64,000 nt of DNA from Molanna angustata (Eukaryota > Arthropoda > Insecta > Trichoptera > Molannidae). Every line of letters starts with the position of its first letter. The first letter of the stretch is position 1. The stretch covers positions 17,334,275 to 17,398,274 of the forward strand of contig OY754984.1 in NCBI GenBank assembly GCA_963576475.1, in the 5' to 3' direction. Below the pieces are notes generated by a model. The model worked only from the letters and a program-made list of their open reading frames with translations. It ran no database searches and was not told the origin of the DNA. Shown here in pieces: positions 32,955-44,760 of this stretch. Both the position numbers and the translations under genes were made by a program.

Positions 32955-33665
32955 ATGGCTCAGTTTGTGTGTGGTGTGGATTCTAGCCATGATATTCACT
33001 ACAAGTGTGACAGTTGCCAGAAGGACACCTGTGCAAGGTGCTTAAAACTAACAGCAACGGAAATTAAATGTTTGGCCTTGAATACCAGGGTCTTGAGATT
33101 CTTTTGCCAGGACTGTCAAAAGGGGCTCTCTGAGGTCCCCTTACTCATCAAGAAACTGAATGAGATGCAACAGGATATTGAAAGACTCAAAACTGGACCA
33201 AGAGAAACAGGCTCTCAACAAGAGGTCCTTGAAGAACTTGTAGAGCGGGAAACACGATCTAGAAACATCATCATTTATGATGTTCCTGAATCTAGTGCCC
33301 AGGAGTCTGCGGATAGGATCCAACATGATAAAATTGAAGTGGGAAAAATTATCAAAGTGTTGACTAATGTCCCTAATATGGCAATAAAGGTGTCCCGTTT
33401 GGGAAAGCGCCAACAAGGGGAACAAAAATGGCGACCCCTCAAAGTGATAATGGAATCTAGGGAACAAGCAATGACGATTCTCAGGAACAAGAAGCGGCTT
33501 CCGAGGCCTGGTAGAATCAAGAGTGATCTCACTCCTGCTCAACTGGAGCATCTCAAGACACTGAGGGAAGAATTGAAGAGTCGTCAAAATAGTGGTGAAG
33601 TTGACATAACAATAAAATATATACGGGGGTGTCCACGAATTACTAAGTTACAAAAAAACCAATAG
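32955..33665 (+). CDS. CR1-like ORF1 protein with PHD-like zinc finger
   Basis: 236 aa. Residues 6-54 hold a Cys/His-rich PHD-like finger (CGVDSSHDIHYKCDSCQKDT, then CARCL, then CQDCQ). Residues about 65-95 are predicted helical (LLIKKLNEMQQDIERLK), and about 95-210 resemble the RNA-binding fold of CR1 ORF1 (NIIIYDVPESSAQ, then RPLKVIMESREQAMTILRNK). ORF1 proteins of this type bind the element RNA in a ribonucleoprotein. The ORF is intact. Its TAG stop overlaps the ORF2 reading frame. Confidence 0.82.
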   Translation: MAQFVCGVDSSHDIHYKCDSCQKDTCARCLKLTATEIKCLALNTRVLRFFCQDCQKGLSEVPLLIKKLNEMQQDIERLKTGPRETGSQQEVLEELVERETRSRNIIIYDVPESSAQESADRIQHDKIEVGKIIKVLTNVPNMAIKVSRLGKRQQGEQKWRPLKVIMESREQAMTILRNKKRLPRPGRIKSDLTPAQLEHLKTLREELKSRQNSGEVDITIKYIRGCPRITKLQKNQ

Positions 33666-36481
33666 CGAATAAGTTTGTAACCCTGCCCATACTCTATACG
33701 AACATAGCATCCCTTACGGCAAAGTTGGATTCGTTGTTGATTGAAATTGAAAGAGTACGTCCAGTGCTTATTTTGTTGAGTGAATCGTGGCTGAATGGTG
33801 ATATTCCTGACTCTATTGTAAATATATCAAACTATTCTATATTCAGATGTGACAGAGTAGATAAGCGTGGAGGCGGAGTCATAATATATGTGGCTGAAAA
33901 ATACCAAGACATACCTATTAAGGCCTCACTACGATTGAGAGAAAATTTTGGTTACACTGAAGCCATATGGCTTAATGTCCATATTGCTAACTTGACTTTT
34001 GTGATTGGTGGCATATACAGGCCTCCTTCTTCGAGCATAAGTGATGACAATGCTCTATACAACAATATACAGGCTTTTACTGGTGAAACATTGACCACTC
34101 TGATTTTTGGAGATTTCAACCTACCAGGTTTAACATGGCCTCTTCAAAACTTACAAAGTTCCAACACACACGAAAACTTGTTTTTGGAAATGTATTCAAA
34201 TAGCAATCTTTACCAGTTGGTTAACCAGCCGACTCGATACAGGGCAAACCAAACCCCTTCTATATTGGATCTTGTCATGGTTAATGAGGAAAATCTTATA
34301 AGTGAAATAAAATATGAACCATGCATAGGTAAGAGTGATCACGTTGCCCTAATAGCTTTACTACAGTTGCATCTGGAGTTATTACAAGGGTCGCAAGATG
34401 AAATATTGAGAAAGAACTATAACTTAACAGATTACAACGTCACTGAGACAAGCATGATGGAGAGAGACTTCTCTTTTATTACCAATCTCTCAAGTAATAT
34501 TGATGAGATCTGGAACAGGTTTAAATGTGAAGTAATGAGCACATTGGACATCCATACACCCACAACGATTAAAGGAAAGAAGATTAATATTAATAAACCT
34601 TGGATTAATCTCCAGACAATACAATTAATTAAGGAAAAAAGAAAGAGTTGGGACAAATACAGAAGGACTAAATTACCAGTTGATTACCAAATTTATAGAA
34701 AGCAGAATAACAAAGTTACATCCTTCATGAGAGATTGTCGTAGAGAGTTTGAGGAGAGAATAGTGATGAGTGGAAGCAAACCTTTTTTTAATTATGTGAA
34801 TAAGCAACTGTCCTCGAGGGTAAATGTTCCTCCCGTGTTGAATGTTGAGGGGGGAGGAACAACATCAATTCGTGAAGAGATAGCAAATATATTTGCAGAT
34901 CAGTTTCAGAAGGTGTTTATTAGAGAACCAGATGGTCCACTCCCAGATGTTGAAGGAATTCAAAGAGTTAATAACACACTGTGTGACATTAATTTCTCTG
35001 AAGATCTCATAAAAAAAGTATTGTGTAACCTCGACGAGCACTCATCCATGGGACCAGACAATGTTCCTCCAATTGTCTTGAAGAGATGTGCCGAGTCCCT
35101 GTGTCGACCTATCACGCATTTGATGAGAAACTCATTTAACACTGGAAGGATCCCTACGGAATGAAAGAGGGCAACTATCACACCAATCTACAAGAAGGGA
35201 AACAAACTGGATCCGAGCAATTACCGTCCTATCAGTTTAACAAGTGTTCTGTGTAAATGTATGGAGAGGATTATTGTTGATCAGATGCGGGCCTTCGTCA
35301 GAGAGAACAATATTATTGGAGCAGAACAGCACGGCTTTATGCCGGGCAGATCTGTTGTGTCTAACTTGCTATTATGCTTACATCGGTGGACCCTGAGCTT
35401 CGACCGACATGAACCTGTCGATGTTATATATTTGGATTTTCAGAAGGCATTTGATACTGTTCCGATAAAAAGATTGCTCTTGAAATTGGACCATCTTGGT
35501 ATACGTGGCAAGCTGCTTAGGTGGATTGAGGATTTTCTGACGGATAGACATTTCCAGGTGAGAGTGGGAGATAAGCTATCTTCTGAGAGACCAGTTCTGA
35601 GCTCTGTTCCGCAGGGATCAGTGTTGGGACCTTTACTCTTCATTCTATACATATCGGATCTCACAATAGACACCCAGTGCCATTCGGAACTATTTGCGGA
35701 CGACACCAAGTTCTTTGGAAATCCACTTACTCACTCACAACAGCTGCAGGAAGATCTCGAGAAAATGTTGTCCTGGACCAAGAAATGGTTGATAAAGCTC
35801 AATGCTGACAAATGTGTAGCTCTCCATATTGGCCCAAAGAATCCCAAGCTGCAATACAGATTAGAGGGAACCATTCTCAGATCAGTGAATAGCCAAAGGG
35901 ATCTGGGTATTACAGTGTCTAAAGATCTCAAATGGGACCAACATATTCTTGGTATAGTAAAGCGAGCTAACAGTATGACATATCTGATACGTAAAACGTT
36001 TAATAATATTAGCCCAGAATTACTGGTGAAAATGTATAAGACTTATGTCCGGCCGCTATTAGAATATTGTTTCCAAATTTGGTCACCATATTTTGAGAAG
36101 GACATTGCACTGCTGGAAAGAGTGCAGCGAAGGTTCACCAAACTGGGAGCGGGGCTTAAGCATTGGACATATGAGGAGCGGCTCCAAGCCTTGGGACTGA
36201 CAACGCTTAAAGAAAGAAGAACGAGGGGTGACCTCATTGAGACATATAAAGTGCTAAACAATCATTATGACTCTCCTGAACTCCCGCATATATACACTCA
36301 GAATCAAAACGAGCACTTGCGTGGCCATAGCCTGAAGTTAAATAAAAGTGCGTTTGGTCAGAATCCGTACAAACACTTCTTGAGCAATAGAGTGGTGGAT
36401 GCTTGGAACAAGCTGCCTCAGGATCTGGTTGTTACTGAGAGTGTTAACTCATTTAAGAACGGACTGGATGGATTGCTGTGA
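33665..36481 (+). pseudogene. CR1-like ORF2 (endonuclease-RT) with a single nonsense codon
   Basis: Open from the ORF1 stop for 938 codons except one TGA at 35162-35164, where related proteins have Trp (PTE-W-KRATI). Endonuclease: LYTNIASLTAKL, then SESWL (Glu), GGGVIIYVAEKY, FGDFN and SDHVALI. RT: YRPISLTSVLCKCMERI, DFQKAFDTVP, SVPQGSVLGPLLFILYI and the FADD box, then thumb and C-terminal motifs (RDLGITVSKDLKW, FSNRVVDAWNKLP-like). There is no ATG near the start, so translation may depend on reinitiation after ORF1. Apart from the stop, no other damage is seen. Confidence 0.88.
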
Positions 36482-36552
36482 CACTGGACTCATTCAAGCA
36501 TATCAGCTTTTTGCTGCCTGCTTGACATCTCGATAATAATAATAATAATAAT

Positions 36553-36830
36553 ATAATTCACCGTGTGGCGACTCTGAAATGGAAATGGGCGGGACACGTA
36601 GCCAGAACCTCGGACGAAAAGTGGAAAAAGAGAGTAGTGACTTGGAGACCTCGTACGACAAAGAGAGACGTGGGACGGCCGCAGCTGCGGTGGAGGGACG
36701 ATTTAACAAGATATGCTGGCACATCCTGGATGCAAACTGCACAGGACAGGACGACGTGGAGTCAAATAGAGGAGGCCTTCGTTCGGGAGTGGACGGAAAT
36801 AGGCTGAAGAAGAAGAAGAAGAAATGAAAT
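36553..36830 (+). pseudogene. RTE-like RT, 3' half with (GAA)n tail
   Basis: Encodes VATLKWKWAGHVARTSDEKW, then RDVGRPQLRWRDDLTRYAGT and EEAFVREWTEIG, ending in a GAAGAAGAAGAAG tail. It is the direct continuation of the fragment ending at 32772 and aligns with the last ~85 residues of the intact RTE at 6.3 kb (LKWSWAGHIAR ... GVGRPQARWSDD ... YVQEWMKTG). Confidence 0.88.
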
Positions 36831-37440
36831 GAAAAAAAAATTAAATAAAATTCAACGTTAAATGCCCTCTTAAAAAGTGTGTCGCTTGTATTACAAACGT
36901 AAAATAAACGGTCGAAATTCTACAAATTAACGGTCGTGTCATACTTACGCTACGTGACAAAGTTATTAGTCAGCCACAGAAGTTTTTGATAAAACACAAA
37001 AGTGTGGTCTGAGAAAATGCCCAATTTAATTAAACCCCATTAAAATATAATAATTAGTTTTACCCAAAAACGTTTGACCAACTTTTGGGAATTGTATCGT
37101 TTTGTTTGCGCAGCATCATTTGGGGAACTGTTTTTGACGGAATTTGTCCAAAGTTGAATCGTAAACATAATTGGCATGCGTTTCTGCTAGTAGGTACTTT
37201 GCTTAAAGTCAGTAAGTACTCGAAAGTAATAAACAAAATGGCGGATGACAAGAAGACATAAACACTTCAAAGACACAACTTAAATACTAAAATACAATTA
37301 TTATCTACATACCTACCTACATGAAATTTAACACAGTAAATATAAACGATATTATTCTGAATTAAAATAATTATAAAACATGGATCGATTCCGAATATGT
37401 AATGTTCTTTATATCGGTAAAATTCAAATGCATATTTAGA
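36831..37440. other. AT-rich spacer, no gene seen
   Basis: No recognised coding frame or repeat. Confidence 0.5.
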
Positions 37441-37909
37441 TTTTTTCTCCTCACTACCCCAAGGGGATGTAGTGGGGATAATTTAACAAACTCATTTCTT
37501 GACAATGCTGAAAATTTTTCATACAAAATTTGAATACTTTGTGGAGGGACATGGTAATGAGGAGTATAGCGTTGACAACAACCCACTCGTGGGAAATGAT
37601 CTCTCGAAGGAAATCCCAGCCGCAGTCGGCATAAGGCAGAGGGATAGTTTGATCCCTTTTTTGTACAATGTCATTATGGATGAAATAATTGTAGATGTCA
37701 AATCATTGGGGCTGGGTTACACTATGGGAGATAAAAACATTGATATCATATGCTATGAATATGACGCTGTCCTAATTGCTAATTCTGAAATTTATCTTCA
37801 GAGACTGCTGTATAGATTCAATTTATCCTCTCAAAGATTTAACATGAAAATCTCAGTAGACAAAACAAAAACCATCAAATTGTGGTTTTGCGTCAGTAAG
37901 AAACACTAG
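37441..37909 (+). pseudogene. RT palm fossil
   Basis: Begins with the CTACCCCAAGGGGATGTAGT segment shared with 4.38 kb, then encodes GIRQRDSLIPFLYNVIMDEI, VKSLGLGYTMGDKNIDII and, at the catalytic box, YEYD in place of YADD, then NMKISVDKTKTIK. The active-site change argues for inactivity. It ends without a recognisable tail. Confidence 0.72.
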
Positions 37910-38487
37910 CAAGTTATCAAAGTTTTTTTCTAATGAGCGTATATTTAAGTTGAGTATTTTCATAGTATGGTGTTGGTTGAAGTAATTTGGACATAGTGAT
38001 GCATAGTCTATTAAAGTTGTTTCAACGAGTTGAAACTCATCTAGGTTGTCTATGTTTGAAAATGTAATTTATGTTTGTGTAGAATGTGTATAAAAATATC
38101 ATCTATAAATGGTTGAAAATTTAAAGTAGACTTATTTGAATAGCACCAGACTATAATAATGTCTGTGTAGTGTCTGACTATATTGTTTGATTTTACGTTT
38201 ATATTTAATGACAAAAAAATATCAGGAGAATCAGAACAAATATCACTCAAATCAGTACAACAAAAAGATATAAAATCAAAAAATATAAACATAGTAACGT
38301 TAAGGTAACATTCCATAACCAGCACACAATTTTGTAGTCTCAGTTTTAAATAACAGGTGAACGCCATAAGGAACATTGCACCATTCCATTGCGAAGGCGT
38401 GACAACAATGTGTATTTCATATTCAAAGGAAGCCATTTTTATAATCAAAATCGTGTTGCATGCGTGCATGTTGAGTGTATGTATACA
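37910..38487. other. Spacer downstream of L1-like ORF1, no gene seen
   Basis: Lies 3' of the leftward ORF1 but shows no endonuclease or RT motif, so ORF2 of that element is absent or too decayed. Confidence 0.5.
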
Positions 38488-39451
38488 CTAAATTTCAGAT
38501 GAAGTATTTTCTGATTTTATTTGGACTGCTCGAGTACCATCTTCCCTCCGCATATAGACCCGCCCATCCTTGATCCATACATAAGAATTTTTTTTTTCCT
38601 TAGCGATACCTTTTGCTAGGTAAAGTAAACGCCTAGCGCGGTAGGTAAGATCTTCGGAAATGAAAATCGGCGTCTGCGGTCCGGCAAAACCTAATGTATT
38701 CGTATTTAGCTTATCATTAAAATATTCAGCATTTTTACTGTGCATTTTAACACAGTTTAGATAATTATCACGTTGTTGCCTATGCATAAATTTCACAACC
38801 ACTGGTCTCGGCTTTTGGGGTATATTCTTACCCGGTTCTCTGTAGATGGTCCTGATATCACTTTTGTTTTTTTCTACGTGAATAGTATTACTAATGTTTG
38901 TTATGACATCCTTTAAATTTTCATCCTTGATTTCTGGTATGCCTCTTATTGAGATGTTGAAGTTTTTCGCATATCTTTCCTGTTCTTCGATCTTATATAA
39001 AGCGTATGGGAACATATATGCTGCGAGGCCTCTAGTTTGTGTTATTAGCATGCAAAAAGTCCACTACGCCATACAAAATGTTCCTTCGTACACGCATCTT
39101 GGCTTAATAATGTCGATTCATTCAGAGAATTGTTATATTCAAGAGCAACAATTTTCTCTTCCAGTTCATCATTTTTTTGTTGTGATTTCTCATACTCTGC
39201 ATTTTCTTTCGAGTTCCTGCATTGAATCTCGGATTTCTTCGTATTGCTTGGATAAGAAATTTATTGACTCTAAGATTTTATTATTTTGTTCCAACAGCTG
39301 TCCATTTCTCTCCTGTTGTTGGTCGAACTTGCGCCAGACTTCTTGGCAAAAACTGGCGAAGTCTGGGGGAAGAGTACTTAGATATTTGTCGGTATGAGAC
39401 AAGATCAGATGTTTGGGATCTTGTCTCAGGTGTATTATTCTTAGTCGACAT
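38488..39451 (-). pseudogene. L1-like ORF1, interrupted and frameshifted
   Basis: Reading leftward from the ATG at 39451: a short N-terminus (MSTKNNTPETRS), a frameshift near 39405, then LSTLPPDFASFCQEVWRKFD and a coiled coil rich in E/Q/K, a frameshift near 39190, a 134-bp insertion at 38999-39132, then KNFNISIRGIPEIKD, RPVVVKFMHRQQRDNYLN and ISEDLTYRARRLLYLAKGIA. This coiled-coil, RRM and C-terminal domain order is that of L1-type ORF1 RNA chaperones. Frame is continuous across the insertion if the insert and one 6-bp TSD are discounted, so the insertion hit a functional-looking frame. Confidence 0.85.
38999..39132 (+). mobile_element. 134-bp insertion with 6-bp TSD
   Basis: Bounded by TTATAT at 38993-38998 and 39133-39138. 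The sequence is about 97% identical to 28503-28636. No terminal inverted repeats are evident and it has no coding capacity of its own, though a chance frame (LITQTRGLAAYMFPY) reads into the host ORF1. Type unknown: a very short MITE or a SINE-like element. Confidence 0.85.
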
Positions 39452-39760
39452 ACGCGGATCTTCTTTTTGTATTATATTGTATTGTATATATTTTATTTAG
39501 ATGTAAAAACAATACAATTTCTTACATCTAGTATAAACGAAAATAAAAACAAACAATTAAAATAAACAAATCAACATCGGATGACTAAATGAACACACAA
39601 AAAAGACACGTATCTATCAATAACATTAAAACACAAAGTAAAAAAAAGGATAACACACTACCACAATAGAAGACATCAAAGAACATGAAAAAAAATAATA
39701 ATAATAATAATAAATAATAATAATATAGTATTATTTATAAACAAGCAAAATAGATATTAT
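39452..39760. other. AT-rich spacer with (AAT)n
   Basis: Contains TAGATGTA...TACATCTA inverted segments at about 39498-39530 and an AATAATAATAA run at about 39692-39723. Could be the 5' UTR of the L1-like element. Confidence 0.45.
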
Positions 39761-39821
39761 CGGAAGCGGAAACGGAAACGGAAACGAAACGTTTCCATTT
39801 CCGCTTCCGTTTCCGTTTGCG
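39761..39821. repeat. Palindromic hexamer seed (GGAAAC/GTTTCC)
   Basis: CGGAAGCGGAAACGGAAACG is followed by a short centre and then CCGCTTCCGTTTCC, so hexamers of both orientations face each other. It borders the decamer satellite. Confidence 0.85.
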
Positions 39822-40228
39822 TTTGGTCTGGTTTGATCTGGTTTGATCTGGTTTAGTCTGGTTTGATCTGGTTTGATCTGGTTTAGTCTGGTTTGATCTG
39901 GTTTAATCTGCTTTGAACTGGTTTCATCTGGTTTGATCTGGTATGATTTGGTTTGTTCGTTTTGGTCTGGTTTGATCTGCTTTGATCTGGTTTGATCTGG
40001 TTTGATCTGGTTTAATCTGGTTTTATATATTTCGATCTGGTTTGATCTGGTTTGGTCTGGTTTGATCTGGTTTGATCTGGTTTGATCTTGTTTAATCTGG
40101 TTTGATCTGGTTTGATCTGGTTAGGTCTGATTTGGTCTGGTTTGATCTGGATTGATCTGGTGTGATCTGGTTTGATCTGGTTTGATCTGGTTTAATCTGG
40201 TTTGATTTGGTTTGATCTGGTTTAATCT
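39822..40228 (-). repeat. Decamer satellite, minus orientation
   Basis: About 40 copies of TGGTTTGATC (minus-strand form AAACCAGATC appears on the plus strand further right), period 10 with point variants. It contains a variant block around GGTTTGTTCGTTTTGGTCTG that recurs inverted in the next segment. Confidence 0.95.
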
Positions 40229-40425
40229 GACCAGATCAAACCATATAAAACCAAATCAAACCAGATCAAACCAGATCAATCCAGATCAAACCAGACCAAA
40301 ACGAACAAACCAAATCATACCAGATCAAACCAGATCAAAGCAGATTAAACCAGATCAAACCAGATCAAACCAGACCAAACCAGATCAAACCAGATCAAAC
40401 CAAATCAAAACAGATCAAACCAGAT
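40229..40425 (+). repeat. Decamer satellite, plus orientation (left of RT)
   Basis: AAACCAGATC units after an orientation switch at about 40229. A 43-bp stretch around CCAGACCAAAACGAACAAAC is a perfect reverse complement of 39942-39984, so the two arms form a large inverted repeat. Confidence 0.95.
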
Positions 40426-41790
40426 CTTCTTCTTCTTCTTCGATGGCGCTACAGCCCAAGTCGAGCCTTGGCCTCCTTCAACTTCTGCCTCCAACCCCGT
40501 CTGTCCTCAGCTGCCGTCCTCCAGTTTGTAATGCTTAGGAGCTGTACCGCATCCCTCCTCACCTCGTCCTGCCATCGCAACCTGGGTCTTCCTATCTTCC
40601 TTTTTCCTCCTGGATGATCAGTCATAATTCTCTTGGGAATTCGCATATTTGGCATTCTCTGAACATGTCCAGCCCATCTCAATCTCGATAATCTTATATA
40701 TGTTGAGATACTGGGTGTTTCATATATTCTGGACAGTTCATCGTTTTGCCTTATACGCCACTCTACCCCATCCTTCACTGGTCCACATATGCGGCGGAGA
40801 ACTTTCCTCTCAAATACATCCAAAGCTTCAGCAGATTTTATTGTGAGTGTCAATGCCTCGCACCCATATGTAACCACAGTCCTTATAATTGTCTTGTAAA
40901 GGATAATTTTGGTTTTTCTATGGACGTTTCGAGATTTAAACACTGGTACCAAGGAGAAGTATGTCCTGTTACCTGCTGAGATTCTTTTCTTTATTTCCTC
41001 CGCTTCCTCATTGCATTCCGTGAGATGAGATCCCAAGTATGTGAATTGATTGACTGATTCGAATGTGTGATTCTCTGCTAGCTGCATGTTTCCTCTTGTT
41101 CTATTAGGTGCGTTTCGGCTTTGTATCATAAACTTTGTCTTTTCGTTATTAATCTTTAAGCCCACCTCATGTGCTGCAGATACCAGGGGGTCGAGAACTT
41201 CCTTTATGGCTGTTTGGGTTCTTCCAAGTATACATAGGTCATCCGCATATCCCACTATCTGACTGCTTTTGAAACATATATTAGAGCCATTGTCAACTGG
41301 TGTTCTGCGGATAACGTATTCCAGGGCGAGGTTGAAAAGAGTAGGAGCCAGACTATCTCCTTGTTTCAATCCCTGTGTGATTGCAAAAGTCTCTGTTAAA
41401 TCACCCTGCACCTTCACTCTACATTGGGAGTTGGTCATTGTCATTTTCACGAGTCATACTAATTTAGGTGGAATTTGGAATTGTAAGAGGATATCATACA
41501 ATTTTTCTCTATCTATTGAGTCGTATGCTTGCTTGAAGTCAATAAACAACTGGTTGATATCTATATCGAACTCCCAACATTTTGCCAAAATTTGACGGAC
41601 AGTGAATAGTTGGTCCGTTGTGGATCTACCCGCTCTAAAGCCTGCCTGGTATTCCCCCAGAATGTTCTCAGCATATGGCTCAAGTCTTCTTTTTAATATT
41701 ATGGTGAGTAGTTTGTAGGCAGTACATAATAGTGATATCCCCCTAAAGTTTTCGCACCTTAACCTGTCACCTTTCTTGTAAATAGGGCAA
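40426..41790 (-). pseudogene. 5'-truncated RT insertion inside the satellite
   Basis: Leftward: PIYKKGDRLRCENFRGISLL, then GFRAGRSTTDQLFTVRQIL, DFKQAYDSIDREKL, one TGA stop at about 41450 (CGA in relatives, judged from context), GLKQGDSLAPTLFNLALEYV, the YADD catalytic box, VVTYGCEALTL, RLRWAGHVQRM and GRPRLRWQDEVRRD, then a (GAA)5 tail. Endonuclease and RT fingers are missing at the 5' end, where satellite resumes directly. Satellite on both sides is in the same orientation, so it inserted into an existing array. Otherwise undecayed, hence fairly young. Confidence 0.9.
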
Positions 41791-43066
41791 ACCAGATCAA
41801 TCCAGATCAAACCAGACCAAATCAGACCTAACCAGATCAAACCAGATCAAACCAGATTAAACAAGATCAAACCAGATCAAACCAGATCAAACCAGATCAA
41901 ACCAGATAAAACCAAATCAAACCAGATCAAACCAAATCAAAACAGATCAAACCAGATCAAACCAGATCAAACCAGATCAAAGCAGATACCAAATCAAACC
42001 AGATCAAACTAGATCAAACCAGAACAAACCAGACCAAAACGAACAAACCAAACCATACCAGATCAAACCAGATAAAACCAGATCAAACTAGATCAAACCT
42101 GACCTAAGCAGATAAAACCAGATCAAACCAGATCAAAGCAGATCAAACCAGACCAAACCAGATCAAACCAGATCAAAATAGCAAAACCAGATTAAACCAG
42201 ATCAAAGCAGATCAAACCAGATAAAAGCAGATCAAACCAGATCAAAGCAGATCAAACCAGATCAAACCAGATCGATCCAGATCAAACCAGACCAAAACAA
42301 ACAAACCAAATCATAGCAGATCAAACCAGATAAAACCAGATTAAACCAGATCAAAGCAGATTAAACCAGATAAAACCAGATTAAACCAGATTAAACCAAA
42401 CCAAACCAGACTAAACCAGATCAAACCAGATCAAACCAGATCAAACCAGATCAAACCAGATCAAACCAGATCAAACCAAATCAAACCAGATAAAACCAGA
42501 CTAAATCAGACCAAACCAGATCAAACCAAATCAAACCAGATCAAAATAGATAAAACCAGATTAAACCAGATCAAACCAGATCAAAGCAGATCAAACCAGA
42601 TCAAACCAGATCAAAGCAGATTAAACCAGATCAAACCAGACTAAACCAGATCAAACCAGATCAAACCAGATCAAACCAGACCAAACCAGATCAAACCAGA
42701 TCAAACCAGATCAAACCAGATAAAACCAAATAAAACCAGATCAAACCAAATCAAACCAGATCAAACCAGATCAAAGCAGATTAAACCAGATCAAACCAGA
42801 CTAAACCAGATCAAACCAGATCAAACCAGACCAAACCAGATCAAACCAGAACAAACCAGATCAAACCAGATAAAACCAAATAAAACCAGATCAAACCAAA
42901 TCAAAACAGATCAAACCAGATCAAACCAGATCAATCCAGATCAAACCAGACTAAACCAAAACATAACAAACCAAACCAAACCAAACCAAACCAGATCAAA
43001 CCAGATAAAACCAAATCAAACCAGATCAAACCGAATTAAAACAGATCAAACCAGATCAAACCAGAC
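41791..43066 (+). repeat. Decamer satellite, plus orientation (right of RT)
   Basis: About 125 AAACCAGATC-type units. The same variant block (CCAGACCAAAACGAACAAAC and close forms) recurs at about 42025 and 42285, hinting at higher-order units of a few hundred bases. Single-base variants (AGC, ACC, TAA) are interspersed. Confidence 0.95.
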
Positions 43067-43848
<782 letters not shown>

Positions 43849-44413
43849 ACCAGATTAAACCAGATAAAACGTTTCCGTTTCCGTTTCCGTTTCCGTTTCC
43901 GTTTCCGTTTCCGTTTCCGTTTCCGTTTTCGTTTTCGTTTTCGTTTTCGTTGTCGTTGTCGTTGTCGTTTTCCGTTTTCCGTTTTCCGTTTTTCGTTTCC
44001 GTTTTCGTTTTCGTTTCCGTTTTCGTTTTCGTAAACCAGATTAAACCAGATCAAAGCAGATTGAACCAGATAAAACCAGATTAAACAAACCAGATCAAAC
44101 CAGATCAAACCAGATCAAACCAGACCAAACCAGATCAAACCAGTTCAAACCAGACTTTTCCGTTTCCGTTTCCGTTTCCGTTTCCGTTTCCGTTTCCGTT
44201 TTCGTTTTCGGATTAAACCATTCAAAGCAGATTAAACCAGATCAAACCAGATCAAACCAGATCAAACCAGACCAAACCAGATCAAACCAGTTCAAACCAG
44301 ACTTTTCCGTTTCCGTTTCCGTTTCCGTTTTCGTTTTCGTTTTCGTTGTCGTTTTCGTTTCCGTTTTCGTTTTCGTTTCGTTTCCGCTTCCGCTTCCGCT
44401 TCGGCTTCGGCTT
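43849..44413 (+). repeat. Hexamer/decamer composite blocks 2-4
   Basis: Block 2 (43868-44033) repeats the block 1 order with fewer units; blocks 3 (44154-44210) and 4 (44303-44413) are shorter still. Each is separated by decamer satellite, and blocks 3 and 4 are entered through the same CCAGACTTTTCCGTTTCC junction as block 1. Block 4 ends in GCTTCC x3 and GCTTCGG, the same terminal order as the 58.9-59.8 kb array. Confidence 0.93.
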
Positions 44414-44760
44414 CGAAAAACCGGGAAGAGGACACTCAGAAGAACTGCTGTACTCAGTGTTTGTATTATGGTGGTGCAAGTACTTTGTATTATGGTTTGA
44501 TCGTACATTTACATATAATAATTGTTTGAGTTGGTTATCCAAAAAAACACTTTGTGTAGAAATTATATAATTATCGTCATTGACCCAACACTTCTGTCCA
44601 TCTTTGTGACAGTCTCGGACATTGGTGCTCCTGTCTCCTGTACAGCCTTTATGATCGTATAAGGGTTTGTCCATATTCTCTCACGGTATGCGGCGATTCG
44701 ATGTCTGAGGATATCAAGAAATCCTTGACATCGCCCCTCCGCAAACAAAGATATCCGAAT
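44414..44760 (-). other. Flank of hexamer array with shared ATCGTACATTTACATATAAT
   Basis: ATCGTACATTTACATATAAT at 44499 also follows the second array at 59805. Minus-strand frames further right read YRERIWTNPYTIIKAVQETG, weakly like a transposase helix-turn-helix segment, but too short and degenerate to assign. Confidence 0.5.

Larger units (their letters stand above)
32773..36552 (+). mobile_element. CR1-like non-LTR retrotransposon inserted in older RTE-like copy
   Basis: A near full-length two-ORF element: ~180-bp 5' UTR, ORF1 (32955-33665), ORF2 (33665-36481, one stop codon), ~55-bp 3' UTR and a (TAA)n tail at about 36533-36552. An ATATA repeated at both junctions may be the TSD. Removing it joins the two halves of the RTE-like RT. 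The microsatellite 3' end and the PHD-type ORF1 fit the CR1/L2 group. Only one inactivating mutation is visible. Confidence 0.87.

Noticed and set aside
39822..43066. CRISPR-like array
   Set aside because: The 10-bp monomer repeats with no unique spacers; it is a eukaryotic satellite.
44563..44748. Transposase helix-turn-helix exon (YRERIWTNPYTIIK)
   Set aside because: Similarity is weak and short, with no catalytic core nearby; left unassigned.
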